Origin: Parvularculaceae bacterium
GTDB lineage: Bacteria > Pseudomonadota > Alphaproteobacteria > Caulobacterales > Parvularculaceae
DNA: 43,638 nucleotides
Direction: 5' to 3'
NCBI GenBank assembly: GCA_021776465.1
Contig: JAJFFU010000152.1
Location: 1-43,638, forward strand
Shown: piece after piece, positions 20,568 to 28,860 of the stretch
Layout of the letters: every line of letters starts with the position of its first letter
How positions within the stretch are numbered: the stretch's first letter is position 1
Translations under genes and position numbers: made by a program
The notes under the pieces: model-generated
The model's database searches: none
The model's input: only the letters and a program-made list of their open reading frames with translations
What the model was told of the DNA's origin: nothing

Positions 20568-22799
20568 TCAGGTGATCTCGGCGTCGGTGTAGGTCGCATT
20601 CGTGGCGACCGTGGCGTCGAACTGTAGCAGACGACGGCCGAGGCCGGTGAACACGGCGATCGCGGGGAGCTCGAGCGTGAAGTCGAGCGGGTCGGGCTTG
20701 AGAGCTGGATCGTCCAGAGCGATCGCGGGGAGCTCAAGCGTGAAGTCGAGCGGATCAGGCGTGAGCGGGACGAGAAGCGAGATCACGCCGGCACCGACCG
20801 GGAGCGGCAGCAGACCGCCCCCGCCGAGTTCGTGACGCTGCTCGAGTACTCCCGCGCCGGTCAGCGCCGGGAGGTTCCCCCCGCCGCCCAGTTCGAACAG
20901 CCACTCGAGAACGCCGGCACCGGTCAGGCTGGGAAGTGTTCCGCCGCCGCCGAGCTCGTGACGCTGCTCGAGTACTCCCGCGCCAGTGAGCCCCGGGAGG
21001 TCGCCGCCGCCGCCGAGCTCGAACGTGCCATCGATCGCGATCGCGGGGAGCACGATCGAGAAGTCCAGCGGATCAGGCGTGAGGGGTACGATCAGGGAGA
21101 CCACGCCGGCACCGATCGGCAACGGCAGCAGGCCGCCCCCGCCGAGCTCGTGACGCTGCTCTAGGGTTCCCGCGCCAGTCAGCGCCGGGAGGTTCCCGCC
21201 GCCGCCGACCTCGTGCCGTTGCTCGAGTACTCCCGATCCGGTGAGCGCTGGAAGAGATCCGCCGCCCCCGAGCTCGAACAGCCACTCGAGAACGCCGGCG
21301 CCCGTGAGAGCAGGAAGAGAGCCGCCCCCTCCGAGCTCGTGACGTTGCTCGAGCGTTCCTGAGCCCGTGAGGGCTGGAAGACTCCCGCCGCCGCCCAGAG
21401 CGTGACGCTGCTCCAGGACGCCGGCACCGGTCAGCGAGGGCAGCGATCCGCCGCCCCCGAGCTCGTGCCGTTGCTCGAGTACTCCTGAACCCGTGAGCGC
21501 CGGGAGGTTCCCGCCGCCGCCTAGCTCGTGCCGCTGATCGACCACGCCGGCGCCGGTCAGACTCGGAAGACTGCCGCCGCCGTCCTCGACTGAGATCACG
21601 AGCTCGATCGCGAGGTACGGCATGACCCGAGCCGCGATCGCGAAAACGTTGATCCAGTCGAGTGTGAACCCGTCCGAGTCCATGCTCACGAACTCGGCCT
21701 GAGATCCGACCCCGGTTCCGTTCGCCACTCTCGCCTGAATCGCCTGATCCTCGCACCAGCTCGTAGTTTGCGAGGTCGTCTGATTGTCTTGGTTCGTGAT
21801 GTTGTGCGAGAACTCTTCGGTCTCGGTGAACACGCCGACGCCGTGGCTGCCGCCGCGGTTGTCGACGACGAAACCGGCCGCCGTGATCTGAGTGTGCAGA
21901 ACGTCCACGAACCCGGGTTTGAACCCGACGCCGGTCTCGGCCTGATTGCCGACCGCCGTCGGGCTAGAGAGGGTCGAGACGTTGGCTTGATTCACGCCGC
22001 CGAATGAGAGCGCCATGAAAACGACGACGTCGCCGCCGGCGCCGTCTCGAGTCGTCGCGGTGAACCCGGTCGACGATACGGCCGTGATCTCGCAGCCGGC
22101 ATCGACCCCGGCGCCCTCGCTCGAATGCGTGATACAACGGGTGACCGAGAGCGACGCATTGTTCTGAGTAGGAGAGACCCCGTTCGCGTGACGGAATCCC
22201 CAGGAGGCCTGCTCGATCGAGGCCCCGTCTGCGAAATAGCCGGAAGCGAGGTCCGCGTCGTCGACCGCGGTGTCGTTGAGCGCGTTGAAGATCGAATCGA
22301 AAAAGATCGCCTCAGGCCGCTCGGATAGAGACGAGACAACGGTCGTCGAGTTCTCGGTCGCGTTGGTCGTGAAGTCGTCGACGCGAATCGTGACGTCGCC
22401 AACGAACAGGACGCAGGTCACGAGGTAGGCGGCCGCGGGAAGGTTGCCCCAATTGATCCGGACGCCGTCGGTGATGAACGAATCGAAATTCGCCTCGCCA
22501 TCGATCGAGCCATCGAGCGCGAGGATCTGAATCACTTCGTCAGTCGCGCCACGCCTCGAGGTGTCGCTCGGGTTCTGGCCGTCTTCCATGACGACCGAAA
22601 CGCAACGGCTCCGAGTTCCGTCCGTCGCGCCCCTGGAAAGAACGGCGTGATCTGCTCCGGTGTCGTCGACCGTCGCGCGCGATACGTAGAAACGAGCGCC
22701 CTTGATTTCGGAGGCGGCCCCGATCCCTGCAATCGTGAAATCTTGCGTCGTGCCGGAAGTGATCGCGGCCGCGCGAACCGGTCGAATTATGACGCCCAT
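20568..22799 (-). CDS. Long tail-fibre-like protein with 21-residue repeats, 743 aa
   Basis: AGGAG lies 8 bases before the ATG at 22797-22799. Residues 1 to about 405 are beta-rich and Ser/Thr/Asp-rich. From there, about eleven units of a 21-residue repeat (consensus GGGGSLPALTGAGVLEQRHEL) follow, in two blocks that each end with a longer unit carrying VPLTPDPLDF. The protein has three PLDF motifs. It looks like a structural/adhesive protein, perhaps a long fibre with a repeat stalk. It is not similar to an enzyme that I can see. Position among the tail fibre genes supports this. Confidence 0.8.
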   Translation of the reverse strand: MGVIIRPVRAAAITSGTTQDFTIAGIGAASEIKGARFYVSRATVDDTGADHAVLSRGATDGTRSRCVSVVMEDGQNPSDTSRRGATDEVIQILALDGSIDGEANFDSFITDGVRINWGNLPAAAYLVTCVLFVGDVTIRVDDFTTNATENSTTVVSSLSERPEAIFFDSIFNALNDTAVDDADLASGYFADGASIEQASWGFRHANGVSPTQNNASLSVTRCITHSSEGAGVDAGCEITAVSSTGFTATTRDGAGGDVVVFMALSFGGVNQANVSTLSSPTAVGNQAETGVGFKPGFVDVLHTQITAAGFVVDNRGGSHGVGVFTETEEFSHNITNQDNQTTSQTTSWCEDQAIQARVANGTGVGSQAEFVSMDSDGFTLDWINVFAIAARVMPYLAIELVISVEDGGGSLPSLTGAGVVDQRHELGGGGNLPALTGSGVLEQRHELGGGGSLPSLTGAGVLEQRHALGGGGSLPALTGSGTLEQRHELGGGGSLPALTGAGVLEWLFELGGGGSLPALTGSGVLEQRHEVGGGGNLPALTGAGTLEQRHELGGGGLLPLPIGAGVVSLIVPLTPDPLDFSIVLPAIAIDGTFELGGGGDLPGLTGAGVLEQRHELGGGGTLPSLTGAGVLEWLFELGGGGNLPALTGAGVLEQRHELGGGGLLPLPVGAGVISLLVPLTPDPLDFTLELPAIALDDPALKPDPLDFTLELPAIAVFTGLGRRLLQFDATVATNATYTDAEIT
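20657..21581 (-). repeat. Tandem 63-bp coding repeats in the fibre-like gene
   Basis: Each 63-bp unit encodes GGGG-x-LP-x-LT-G-[AS]-G-x-LE-QRHEL. Twelve units or unit-like segments are visible. Units 8 and 12 are longer variants (GLLPLP..GAGV) that carry the PDPLDF motif, so the array has a 7+1, 3+1 higher-order structure. Such arrays change length by recombination in other phages. Confidence 0.85.
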
Positions 22800-22838
22800 T
22801 CACTAACTCCTGCAGCCCGCGCGCGGCCGTTTGTCGGT

Positions 22839-23267
22839 TTACGCTTCGGGCATCGTGCAGGTCGCCGAGGTGACGACGACGCGCGTCCCTGCAGTGATCG
22901 GCACGGCGTTGATGATGAGCTCGGCTCCTGAGGTGCCGACGGTCATTTGCAGTTTCGCGAGGGTGTTCGACTTGTCGAAAAAACGAGCGAACGTCGGCGT
23001 GCCGGTTGCGTTCGCGGCCGCGTCGTCGGCGATCGCGTTCGCAGTTGCGATCGCGCCGGGAGCAGCGTCGACCGCGGCGCCGAATGCGGGGTCGCTGCAG
23101 TCGTGCTCGCTGAGAACAGTCTGAGCGCCGAGAGGGGTGTCGACGTTTGCGGGGACGGTGCCGTCGTAGATCCTCAGGATTCCCTGAGGGTTGCCGGCGC
23201 CGCCGTCGATCGGATCGACCGCAGCGTTGCAAGCGGCGATCGCGGAGAGGTTAGCGATTGAGACCAT
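22839..23267 (-). CDS. Hypothetical tail-region protein, 142 aa
   Basis: MVSIANLSAIAACNAAVDPIDGGAGNPQGILRIYDGTVPANVDTPLG... with a GAGGAAA ribosome site. It has beta-strand composition with Ala/Thr repeats (DAAPGAIATANAIADDAAANATGTPTFARFF) and ends in VVVTSATCTMPEA. It resembles small phage proteins next to fibre genes, perhaps a fibre cap or chaperone. Function unknown. Confidence 0.75.
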   Translation of the reverse strand: MVSIANLSAIAACNAAVDPIDGGAGNPQGILRIYDGTVPANVDTPLGAQTVLSEHDCSDPAFGAAVDAAPGAIATANAIADDAAANATGTPTFARFFDKSNTLAKLQMTVGTSGAELIINAVPITAGTRVVVTSATCTMPEA

Positions 23268-23307
23268 GATTCAGTTTCCTCGGGGTCGGGTTGGTTCGGC
23301 GCGCAGC

Positions 23308-23748
23308 CTAGAGAATTCGGAGCAGGCCGAGCGCGTTGACCTGGACAACTTTGTCGACGCCGGTTCCGGTGAACGGGAAACCTCCCGTATCGACCGCGCC
23401 GATGATTCGGTTCGTTGCAGCGGATCCGCCGTGCTCGTACAGGATGAGAGCCATCCCCTGACGGGTTCCAGCGCCGAGCGTCGGGAACGTGAAGTCGGCG
23501 ACGTCGACCTCGGCGTTCGCACCGTTCAGCGCGACGGTCGTCGCTCCGAGAGTCTGGCGCGCGTAGCTCGTGCCGTCGTACTCGTCGAGCGTTGCGATAT
23601 CCGATTCGAACACGGCGCCGGCGGCCTCGTCGGCGACGAAAGTCGAGTTCGTCATGACGATCATCGCCCGAATATCGATCGTGTCGAATCCGGTCTGATC
23701 GCCGTTCGCGATTCTGAGCTTGTACTGACGAAAGGGGAGGTTTGCCAT
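23308..23748 (-). CDS. Hypothetical tail-region protein, 146 aa
   Basis: Begins MANLPFRQYKLRIANGDQTGFDTIDIRAMIVM with an AAGAGA ribosome site. The middle and C-terminus are beta rich with Gly turns (HGGSAATNRIIGAVDTGGFPFTGTGVDKVVQVNALGLLRIL). No motif recognised; it lies between the fibre protein and the 142-residue protein and is likely part of the tail tip or fibre apparatus. Confidence 0.75.
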   Translation of the reverse strand: MANLPFRQYKLRIANGDQTGFDTIDIRAMIVMTNSTFVADEAAGAVFESDIATLDEYDGTSYARQTLGATTVALNGANAEVDVADFTFPTLGAGTRQGMALILYEHGGSAATNRIIGAVDTGGFPFTGTGVDKVVQVNALGLLRIL

Positions 23749-23758
23749 TTGTGATCTC

Positions 23759-25027
23759 TTACAGAGGGAACTCGGCGTCGGCGATCGCTTGAACTTCGAA
23801 GTGCGTCGCGCCAGCCGGGACGGTTGCGAGGACAGGGTAGCCGGTGCTGAGCTCGCTCGTGCCTGCAGTTGAATCGATCGGCTGCGAGAATCGCAAGGCC
23901 GACGGGTTCCAGTAGGTGATTCGATCGATTCCCCCGCCCGTGCCGCCGGTCGAGGTGTCTTTCCAGGTCAGATCGGGGATCCGCCTCATCGGAACGGGGA
24001 AGCGCGTATCGATCGTGAACAGTCGTTTGATCGCCGCGACGTCGTCGAAACTGCCCGTCGCGCGGAGCGGTGAAACAGAGTCAGCCGACGGCGGGGGAAC
24101 GACGAGGTGCACGTTCCGGCGAAGACTCGTCCAGTAGTAGCGAGCGCAGAGCAGGCGGTTCACTTCATCGCTACGAGTCTGAAAGGCCGTCGGAGCGCCG
24201 CCGGCCTCGAGCTGCATCCCCCAAAAACTGACGTTTCGGGTGCCGCCTCGAGGAAGGTCGAGCTTGAACTCGAGGAACGTCTCGGTGAACGGGACGATCA
24301 CCGATTTTCCGGCGACGCTCGGGAGCGTAATCGTCGTGAAATAGCGGGTCCAGGCAGTCCCGCTGACGCTGAGATCCGCTCCAACCGTCGCGACGTCAGC
24401 GCTTCCGCCGGCGCCGAAATTCTGAGTGAGCGTCGGCGTGATCGCCGTGACCGGGTCGCCGCCGTCGAGCTTGGCATAGAAACTGATCGCGACGGTTCGA
24501 TCCTGCAGGGTGCGAACGTCCTCGACCCTCTGACGCAGATTCGGGAGCTCGAGCACGCCCGAGGACGCGTTCGCGACGAGCTGCGAGTGTTTGAAATAGG
24601 AATGCTCTCCGCCGACGCCATCGTCAGGGAGTCCTGGCTCGTCGAGAACCCTGACAATACGAGAGGCTGAGCCGCTTCCGGAATCAGCAGCCTCGCCGGT
24701 CTGAGAGGCCCAGCGGTCCGCGTGCCAGTCGCCCGGGGAATCGAGCACCGTGCCCGAGAGATTCGTTTGTCGCCAGGACTGGAAAGCGCCATTGATCAGA
24801 ACATTTCGCTCGCCCTGGACGCCGCCGCCAATTGCCCCGAGTGCCGCTGTGAGCTGAGTGTTGTCGAGCTTGTTGAGGACGATCCCCTTTGACTCGATGA
24901 AATTCGCGAGCTCCTCTTGCCACGAGTTCGCGGCAGCGGCCGACACAACGGTCGGCGGGATTCCCATCGAGGGATCCCCCTCGGTGTAGAGGCCGGCGAG
25001 GTTCCCGGGTGCGTCGGTGCGGTGCAT
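23759..25027 (-). CDS. Tail fibre protein, 422 aa
   Basis: The N-terminus MHRTDAPGNLAGLYTEGDPSMGIPPTVV and the segment WQEELANFIESKGI..LDNTQLTAAL match the N-terminus of the 182-residue protein at 15228-15776. That suggests a shared tail-attachment domain. The rest is beta-rich with Trp and Gly and a segment (RNVLINGAFQSWRQTNLSG...DWHADRW) typical of phage fibre/receptor-binding domains that start with N-I-G. The fibre lies right after the gp48-like gene, as in Mu-type tails. Confidence 0.85.
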   Translation of the reverse strand: MHRTDAPGNLAGLYTEGDPSMGIPPTVVSAAAANSWQEELANFIESKGIVLNKLDNTQLTAALGAIGGGVQGERNVLINGAFQSWRQTNLSGTVLDSPGDWHADRWASQTGEAADSGSGSASRIVRVLDEPGLPDDGVGGEHSYFKHSQLVANASSGVLELPNLRQRVEDVRTLQDRTVAISFYAKLDGGDPVTAITPTLTQNFGAGGSADVATVGADLSVSGTAWTRYFTTITLPSVAGKSVIVPFTETFLEFKLDLPRGGTRNVSFWGMQLEAGGAPTAFQTRSDEVNRLLCARYYWTSLRRNVHLVVPPPSADSVSPLRATGSFDDVAAIKRLFTIDTRFPVPMRRIPDLTWKDTSTGGTGGGIDRITYWNPSALRFSQPIDSTAGTSELSTGYPVLATVPAGATHFEVQAIADAEFPL

Positions 25028-25030
25028 GCC

Positions 25031-25708
25031 TCAGAGTATGAGAACTGACGGGCTGTCAATCGAGAAGTCGATCGGGTCGGGTGCGAGAGTTTCCCAAGGT
25101 GCATAGCCGACATAGGTGTCGGTGAACGAGAACGTAACCGTCGTATGAGCGGGTTTCAGCTGCTCGAAAACGCAGGTCAAACGGGAGTTATCAGCGGCGA
25201 CCAGCGCGTCGCCCGCTCCGGACGATCCAGCTGAGAAGAATGCCGGCGAGAGGCTCGAGGCCTGCACGGTCCAAGTGAAAACCCAGTCCTCATTGGAAAG
25301 CAAATCACCGACGACTGAACGGCCGACCTCGAAAGCGCGATACTCGATCAGCTGCGAAACTTGGAAGCCAAGCGAGGCGGCCAGCTCCAGGAAGTAGGCC
25401 GGCGACTGCCCGACGCGGTTCACGAGTTTCGAGACAACGTCCGCGCGGCGCTGCTCGAGGGCCGGTGCGAGAGTGTCGCAGGCGCCCGGCAGACCGAGGA
25501 AACTCTCCCACTCGCTCAGGAGCTCGGTCGCGGTCGTCGGGAAGGCCTCGACGTTGACGATCGTTTTCGCTCTCTCCTCGATCCTGCAGAGCTCATCGGC
25601 GAACCCCTGCAGCAGCCGGCCGAGGTTCGTGTTCGCGTTCTGAGTCCAGGCGAAGCCAGGGGGCAGCAGTCGGAGCAGCTGGCTCTGATAGTTTCGTTGA
25701 GTCGTCAC
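25031..25708 (-). CDS. Mu gp48-like (DUF2313) baseplate protein, 225 aa
   Basis: MTTQRNYQSQLLRLLPPGFAWTQNANTNLGRLLQGFADELCRIEERAKTIV followed by helical and LGLPGACDTLAP... segments are characteristic of the DUF2313/Mu gp48 family at the edge of the baseplate. It follows the gp47-like gene as in Mu. GTG start at 25706-25708. The C-terminus PDPIDFSIDSPSVLIL is another copy of the PLDF motif, unusual for this family. It may be an attachment tag for the fibre. Confidence 0.85.
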   Translation of the reverse strand: MTTQRNYQSQLLRLLPPGFAWTQNANTNLGRLLQGFADELCRIEERAKTIVNVEAFPTTATELLSEWESFLGLPGACDTLAPALEQRRADVVSKLVNRVGQSPAYFLELAASLGFQVSQLIEYRAFEVGRSVVGDLLSNEDWVFTWTVQASSLSPAFFSAGSSGAGDALVAADNSRLTCVFEQLKPAHTTVTFSFTDTYVGYAPWETLAPDPIDFSIDSPSVLIL

Positions 25709-25715
25709 GGTCGCC

Positions 25716-26771
25716 TCAGCTGAACGTGATCGTGCCGAGGGTCGTGAGCGTGCCGGCCGCGGTCGTGACGTTAGCCGTCGGGCTGACGAGAACGTGATCC
25801 TCTTCGCCGGCGGCCGTCGAGATCGCTTCCCTGATTCGGCTGAGGAGTAGGGTTCCGCCGGGTTCAGCCTCGTCGAAAATCAGGTCGGCGAGAGCCGCGG
25901 TCACCGATTCGCGAATTGAGGCCGTATCGGGGATGAGCTGGATTTCCGGGTCGAGTGGCGCCGCGGCTGGCGCGAATACGGTGAGCGTCGCGGTGATCGG
26001 GGTTCGCCCGTCGTCGAGATAGGCTTGAACCTCGGCGACCTTGCCGACGCCCGGGATCGGCCCGGCGGGGTCGTTGTCGATCGTGAAGGTGAGCCCGACC
26101 GTGCCGGCGCCAAAGTGTCCGCCGAGCGCGAACGCCCGGGTGACTTCGGAGACCTCGAGCGCGAACAGCTCGTAGGATGATTTCGTTCCGATCGAGTCCG
26201 AGCTCCGAGCTTTCGCGCGGAACCGAGTCAATAGATCCTCGTTGCTCTCGGTCTCGGCGCCGCCGGCGAGCCCGTTCGAGTCGACGATCGCCGCGGAGTC
26301 GATCCCAGCGATCGGAGACACGAGCGAGAGCTCGGTCGTCGCCGGGGTATCGCCGGCATCGCCCGCCACTAGAGCCTGCACGGTGATCAGAGCGACGCCG
26401 GCCGTGACCGTGGCGCCGACGGTCGTTTCGAATTGGGTCCCGTCGACCCGGCGCGTTTGAGTCCCCTGAGGGATCACCGTTCCGTTCGTCCCGGTGAAGG
26501 TGATCGAACCGGTCGCGAACTCGGCGGGTTTTCTGAATACGCCGTACAGGTTGGCCCAGCGCTCGAGGTTAGCCGAGTCGGCGCGGTCCGGCACGACCTG
26601 ATCAGCGAGCGAGGCGAGGTGCCCGTGTAGCAAGTGATCCTCGCCGGCGATCACACGAGCGAGGACGATCAGAACAGAGCGAGCGAGCAGCGGGCCCACG
26701 TTGAGACGGTCTGAAATGTCCGCCTCGACGCGTTCCCTGAGCTCGGTGAATGTCGGTCTCTCGAATGCCAT
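25716..26771 (-). CDS. Mu gp47-like (baseplate J) protein, 351 aa
   Basis: Typical Baseplate J layout: N-terminal MAFERPTFTELRERVEADI, LARVIAGEDHLLHGHLASLADQVVPDRADSANLERWANLYGV, then beta domains with VTGTNGTVIPQGTQ and a late helical domain with LDEAEPGGTLLLSRIREAI. This forms the wedge of contractile tail baseplates. Position between gp46- and gp48-like genes is as in Mu. Confidence 0.9.
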   Translation of the reverse strand: MAFERPTFTELRERVEADISDRLNVGPLLARSVLIVLARVIAGEDHLLHGHLASLADQVVPDRADSANLERWANLYGVFRKPAEFATGSITFTGTNGTVIPQGTQTRRVDGTQFETTVGATVTAGVALITVQALVAGDAGDTPATTELSLVSPIAGIDSAAIVDSNGLAGGAETESNEDLLTRFRAKARSSDSIGTKSSYELFALEVSEVTRAFALGGHFGAGTVGLTFTIDNDPAGPIPGVGKVAEVQAYLDDGRTPITATLTVFAPAAAPLDPEIQLIPDTASIRESVTAALADLIFDEAEPGGTLLLSRIREAISTAAGEEDHVLVSPTANVTTAAGTLTTLGTITFS

Positions 26772-26780
26772 TCTCAGAGC

Positions 26781-27878
26781 CTACCGAAACACGAGCCTCA
26801 GGCGGACCCCGGGTGCATCGAGAGCAGCTGATTCGAGCGCGTCCCATACCTCGGCGTGCCTGAGCGCCGATCCGCGGGTGACCGAGACCTCGAGGGCAAT
26901 CCGGCCGGCTCCGAGATCGGAGGCCGTGACCGCGACCGCCTCGGCGATCGAGTCGCGAACGAGCCATGAGAGGCTATCCTCGGTCCATCGCTCAGCCTCG
27001 AGCAGCGTCGAGGGCAGAACCTTCGATCGCGCGAGGAACCAGAGTTTCGAGCCGAATCGATCGATCGCGGTGTCGGCCCAGAACCCGCGGCGCTCGAGGT
27101 CCCCGAACTCGGGCGCCTCGCCGTCCTCAGCCCTCGCGTCCGAGAACATCGAGACGAGCGCGGGGGTTTGCAAAGTCTCATCGAGAACTAGGTCGCCATC
27201 CTTGAGCACGAGATCGAGCTCGTCGGCCGTCGTGACCGAAACCTCAGTCGGGAGCAGGTGGTCGAGCGGGATCATAGTTCCCGAATCGACTCGCATTCCG
27301 TACGCGAGAATGCTCCTTGCCGGGTCGCTGGCCGCTCCGATCGCGATGAATGGGCGAATATTGCGGAACTTGCCGACGTCGATCAGAGCGTTCGAGTCGA
27401 CGTCAAGGGAGATCCAGCAGCGATAGACGCCATCGCCCACGTGTTCGATCCCCGTGACGGTCCCGGCGGGGTTCACAGAGTTCAACGTAACGACGCCCGA
27501 GGCGGCCATATCGAACGTGGCGACGATCTGAACGAATGGGAAACTCGAGATCAGCTGCAGGCCGAACTGATCAGCCCGGGGAGTGAGCCCGGAGAGCTTG
27601 AAATAGCAGCTGCAGCATTGCTGCTGAGTCATGAGCCCGACTGACTGATCCCAAGAACCGCTAGAATCGACGGTCGTCAGCGTGAGAAGCTGCCAGTTCC
27701 CGAATTCCGCTCCGAACGGACCCGGCTCGAAATCAGGCGTTTCCCTGGCGCCTCCGCCGTTCGACCATAGGAGATCATCCGACCAGTCGTTCGGATTGAC
27801 GACGGGGTTCGGCGAGAGAACGTCGCCGCCCGGCACGACCTGAACGGTCGGCAGTTGTGCAAGTAGGAGGTCGGTCAT
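26781..27878 (-). CDS. Mu gp46-like baseplate protein with an N-terminal extra domain, 365 aa
   Basis: The C-terminal part (from about residue 230: LDLVLKDGDLVLDETLQTPALVSMFSDARAEDGEA, RRGFWADTAIDRFGSKLWFLARSKVLP) is a GP46 family domain. The first ~225 residues form a different beta domain with Trp/Gly motifs (DGVYRCWISLDVDS..., SILAYGMRVDSG), the type found in fibre or spike carbohydrate-binding domains. Mu gp46 itself is about 140 residues, so this is a fusion. Start overlaps previous stop (ATGA). Confidence 0.85.
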   Translation of the reverse strand: MTDLLLAQLPTVQVVPGGDVLSPNPVVNPNDWSDDLLWSNGGGARETPDFEPGPFGAEFGNWQLLTLTTVDSSGSWDQSVGLMTQQQCCSCYFKLSGLTPRADQFGLQLISSFPFVQIVATFDMAASGVVTLNSVNPAGTVTGIEHVGDGVYRCWISLDVDSNALIDVGKFRNIRPFIAIGAASDPARSILAYGMRVDSGTMIPLDHLLPTEVSVTTADELDLVLKDGDLVLDETLQTPALVSMFSDARAEDGEAPEFGDLERRGFWADTAIDRFGSKLWFLARSKVLPSTLLEAERWTEDSLSWLVRDSIAEAVAVTASDLGAGRIALEVSVTRGSALRHAEVWDALESAALDAPGVRLRLVFR

Positions 27879-28264
27879 GATTGCTCGGATCTGATCTGAC
27901 TGACTCGTTCGACGAGCCTCGTGAGGTGCTCCTCGACTCTACGGTTTGATTCCGCGAAAGCCGAGATCGCCGCGTGCATCTGAGCCGAGTCGCGATCGTG
28001 CGAGCTCATGACGATCGCCAGGCTCTTGGAGAACTGATCCTGCGCGCTCTCTTGTGCTTCGTGACACGTGCCGGCGATATCCGAGAGCCGGTTCGCGTAG
28101 TGCTCCTGAACCCGGATCCAGGCGCCGAGCATCTTGAACGCGAGCAGGGAGAAGATCGCGACGACGACGATGATCCCAAGAACAGCGGCGCCGGCGGGGC
28201 CGAACTTCTCGAAAGCGGAGGACAGGGGATCGAGTAGGTCGGTCGGTGTTTGGGGCGGCAGCAT
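27875..28264 (-). CDS. Membrane protein with coiled coil, inside baseplate operon, 129 aa
   Basis: One strong membrane helix at about residues 25-45 (AAVLGIIVVVAIFSLLAFKML) followed by a long charged helix likely to be a coiled coil (EHYANRLSDIAGTCHEAQESAQDQF...NRRVEEHLTRLVERVSQI). This shape resembles inner-membrane spanin-like proteins or holin partners. It lies between gp45 and gp46 genes, where Mu has no such gene. Role unknown; an inner-membrane lysis protein is a possibility. Confidence 0.75.
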   Translation of the reverse strand: MLPPQTPTDLLDPLSSAFEKFGPAGAAVLGIIVVVAIFSLLAFKMLGAWIRVQEHYANRLSDIAGTCHEAQESAQDQFSKSLAIVMSSHDRDSAQMHAAISAFAESNRRVEEHLTRLVERVSQIRSEQS

Positions 28265-28291
28265 GCCCCTATCTTGCCGGCAGCAGGACCG

Positions 28292-28855
28292 CTAGACCAT
28301 GAGCCCATTCGGGAGACCGGTCGGAGCGGGAGCGCTGTCGTTCTCGTTGTGCGTGTGCACGTTGTAGGTATCTCTCATGTCAGCCATCGAAAGAGCCGTC
28401 GAATCCGCCTGATCGGTGACGTCGCCGGTGACCTCGAGATCGCCCTCGATTCTGACACTCGGGGCCGTGACAGTGACCGAGGTCGGGCTCGTGACCTGCA
28501 GCCCGGCACGCGTCAGGTGCACCGTCTGGCCGAGGTCGTCGTAGATTGCGACCTCTCCCTCGGCGAGCGTCTGCACTCGAAAGCGGCGATCGGCGACGAC
28601 GATCGCGATCCCGTGGTCTCGGTTGCCGCCAAAGAACAGCGCGAAACACTCGGCGCCCGGCTTGGGGTGAGAGGTGAACCCGTAGTTCTCGGGGTGCTCG
28701 AGCCCGTCGCGAAGTTCGTTTTTGAGAAGGCTCGTCTGAACCGTCTGCATGCGGGGCGAGTTGTTCACTCGCTTCACTTCCCCTCGAGCCGCGACGCTCA
28801 TGATCCGAGAGGTCAGGTCGCGCAAGAGGGCCCGGATCTGCGAGAGGTTGAGCAT
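28292..28855 (-). CDS. Mu gp45-like baseplate spike protein, 187 aa
   Basis: Begins MLNLSQIRALLRDLTSRIMSVAARGEVKRVNNSPRMQTVQTSLL. The OB-like segment HPENYGFTSHPKPGAECFALFFGGNRDHGIAIVVADRRFR and the following beta-helix-like triplets (VHLTRAGLQVTSPTSVTVTAPSVRIEGDL) match gp45, the spike that pierces the outer membrane. HTH residues at 167-169 are a probable metal-binding tip. Next to the hub gene as expected. Confidence 0.9.
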   Translation of the reverse strand: MLNLSQIRALLRDLTSRIMSVAARGEVKRVNNSPRMQTVQTSLLKNELRDGLEHPENYGFTSHPKPGAECFALFFGGNRDHGIAIVVADRRFRVQTLAEGEVAIYDDLGQTVHLTRAGLQVTSPTSVTVTAPSVRIEGDLEVTGDVTDQADSTALSMADMRDTYNVHTHNENDSAPAPTGLPNGLMV

Positions 28856-28860
28856 GCCCC

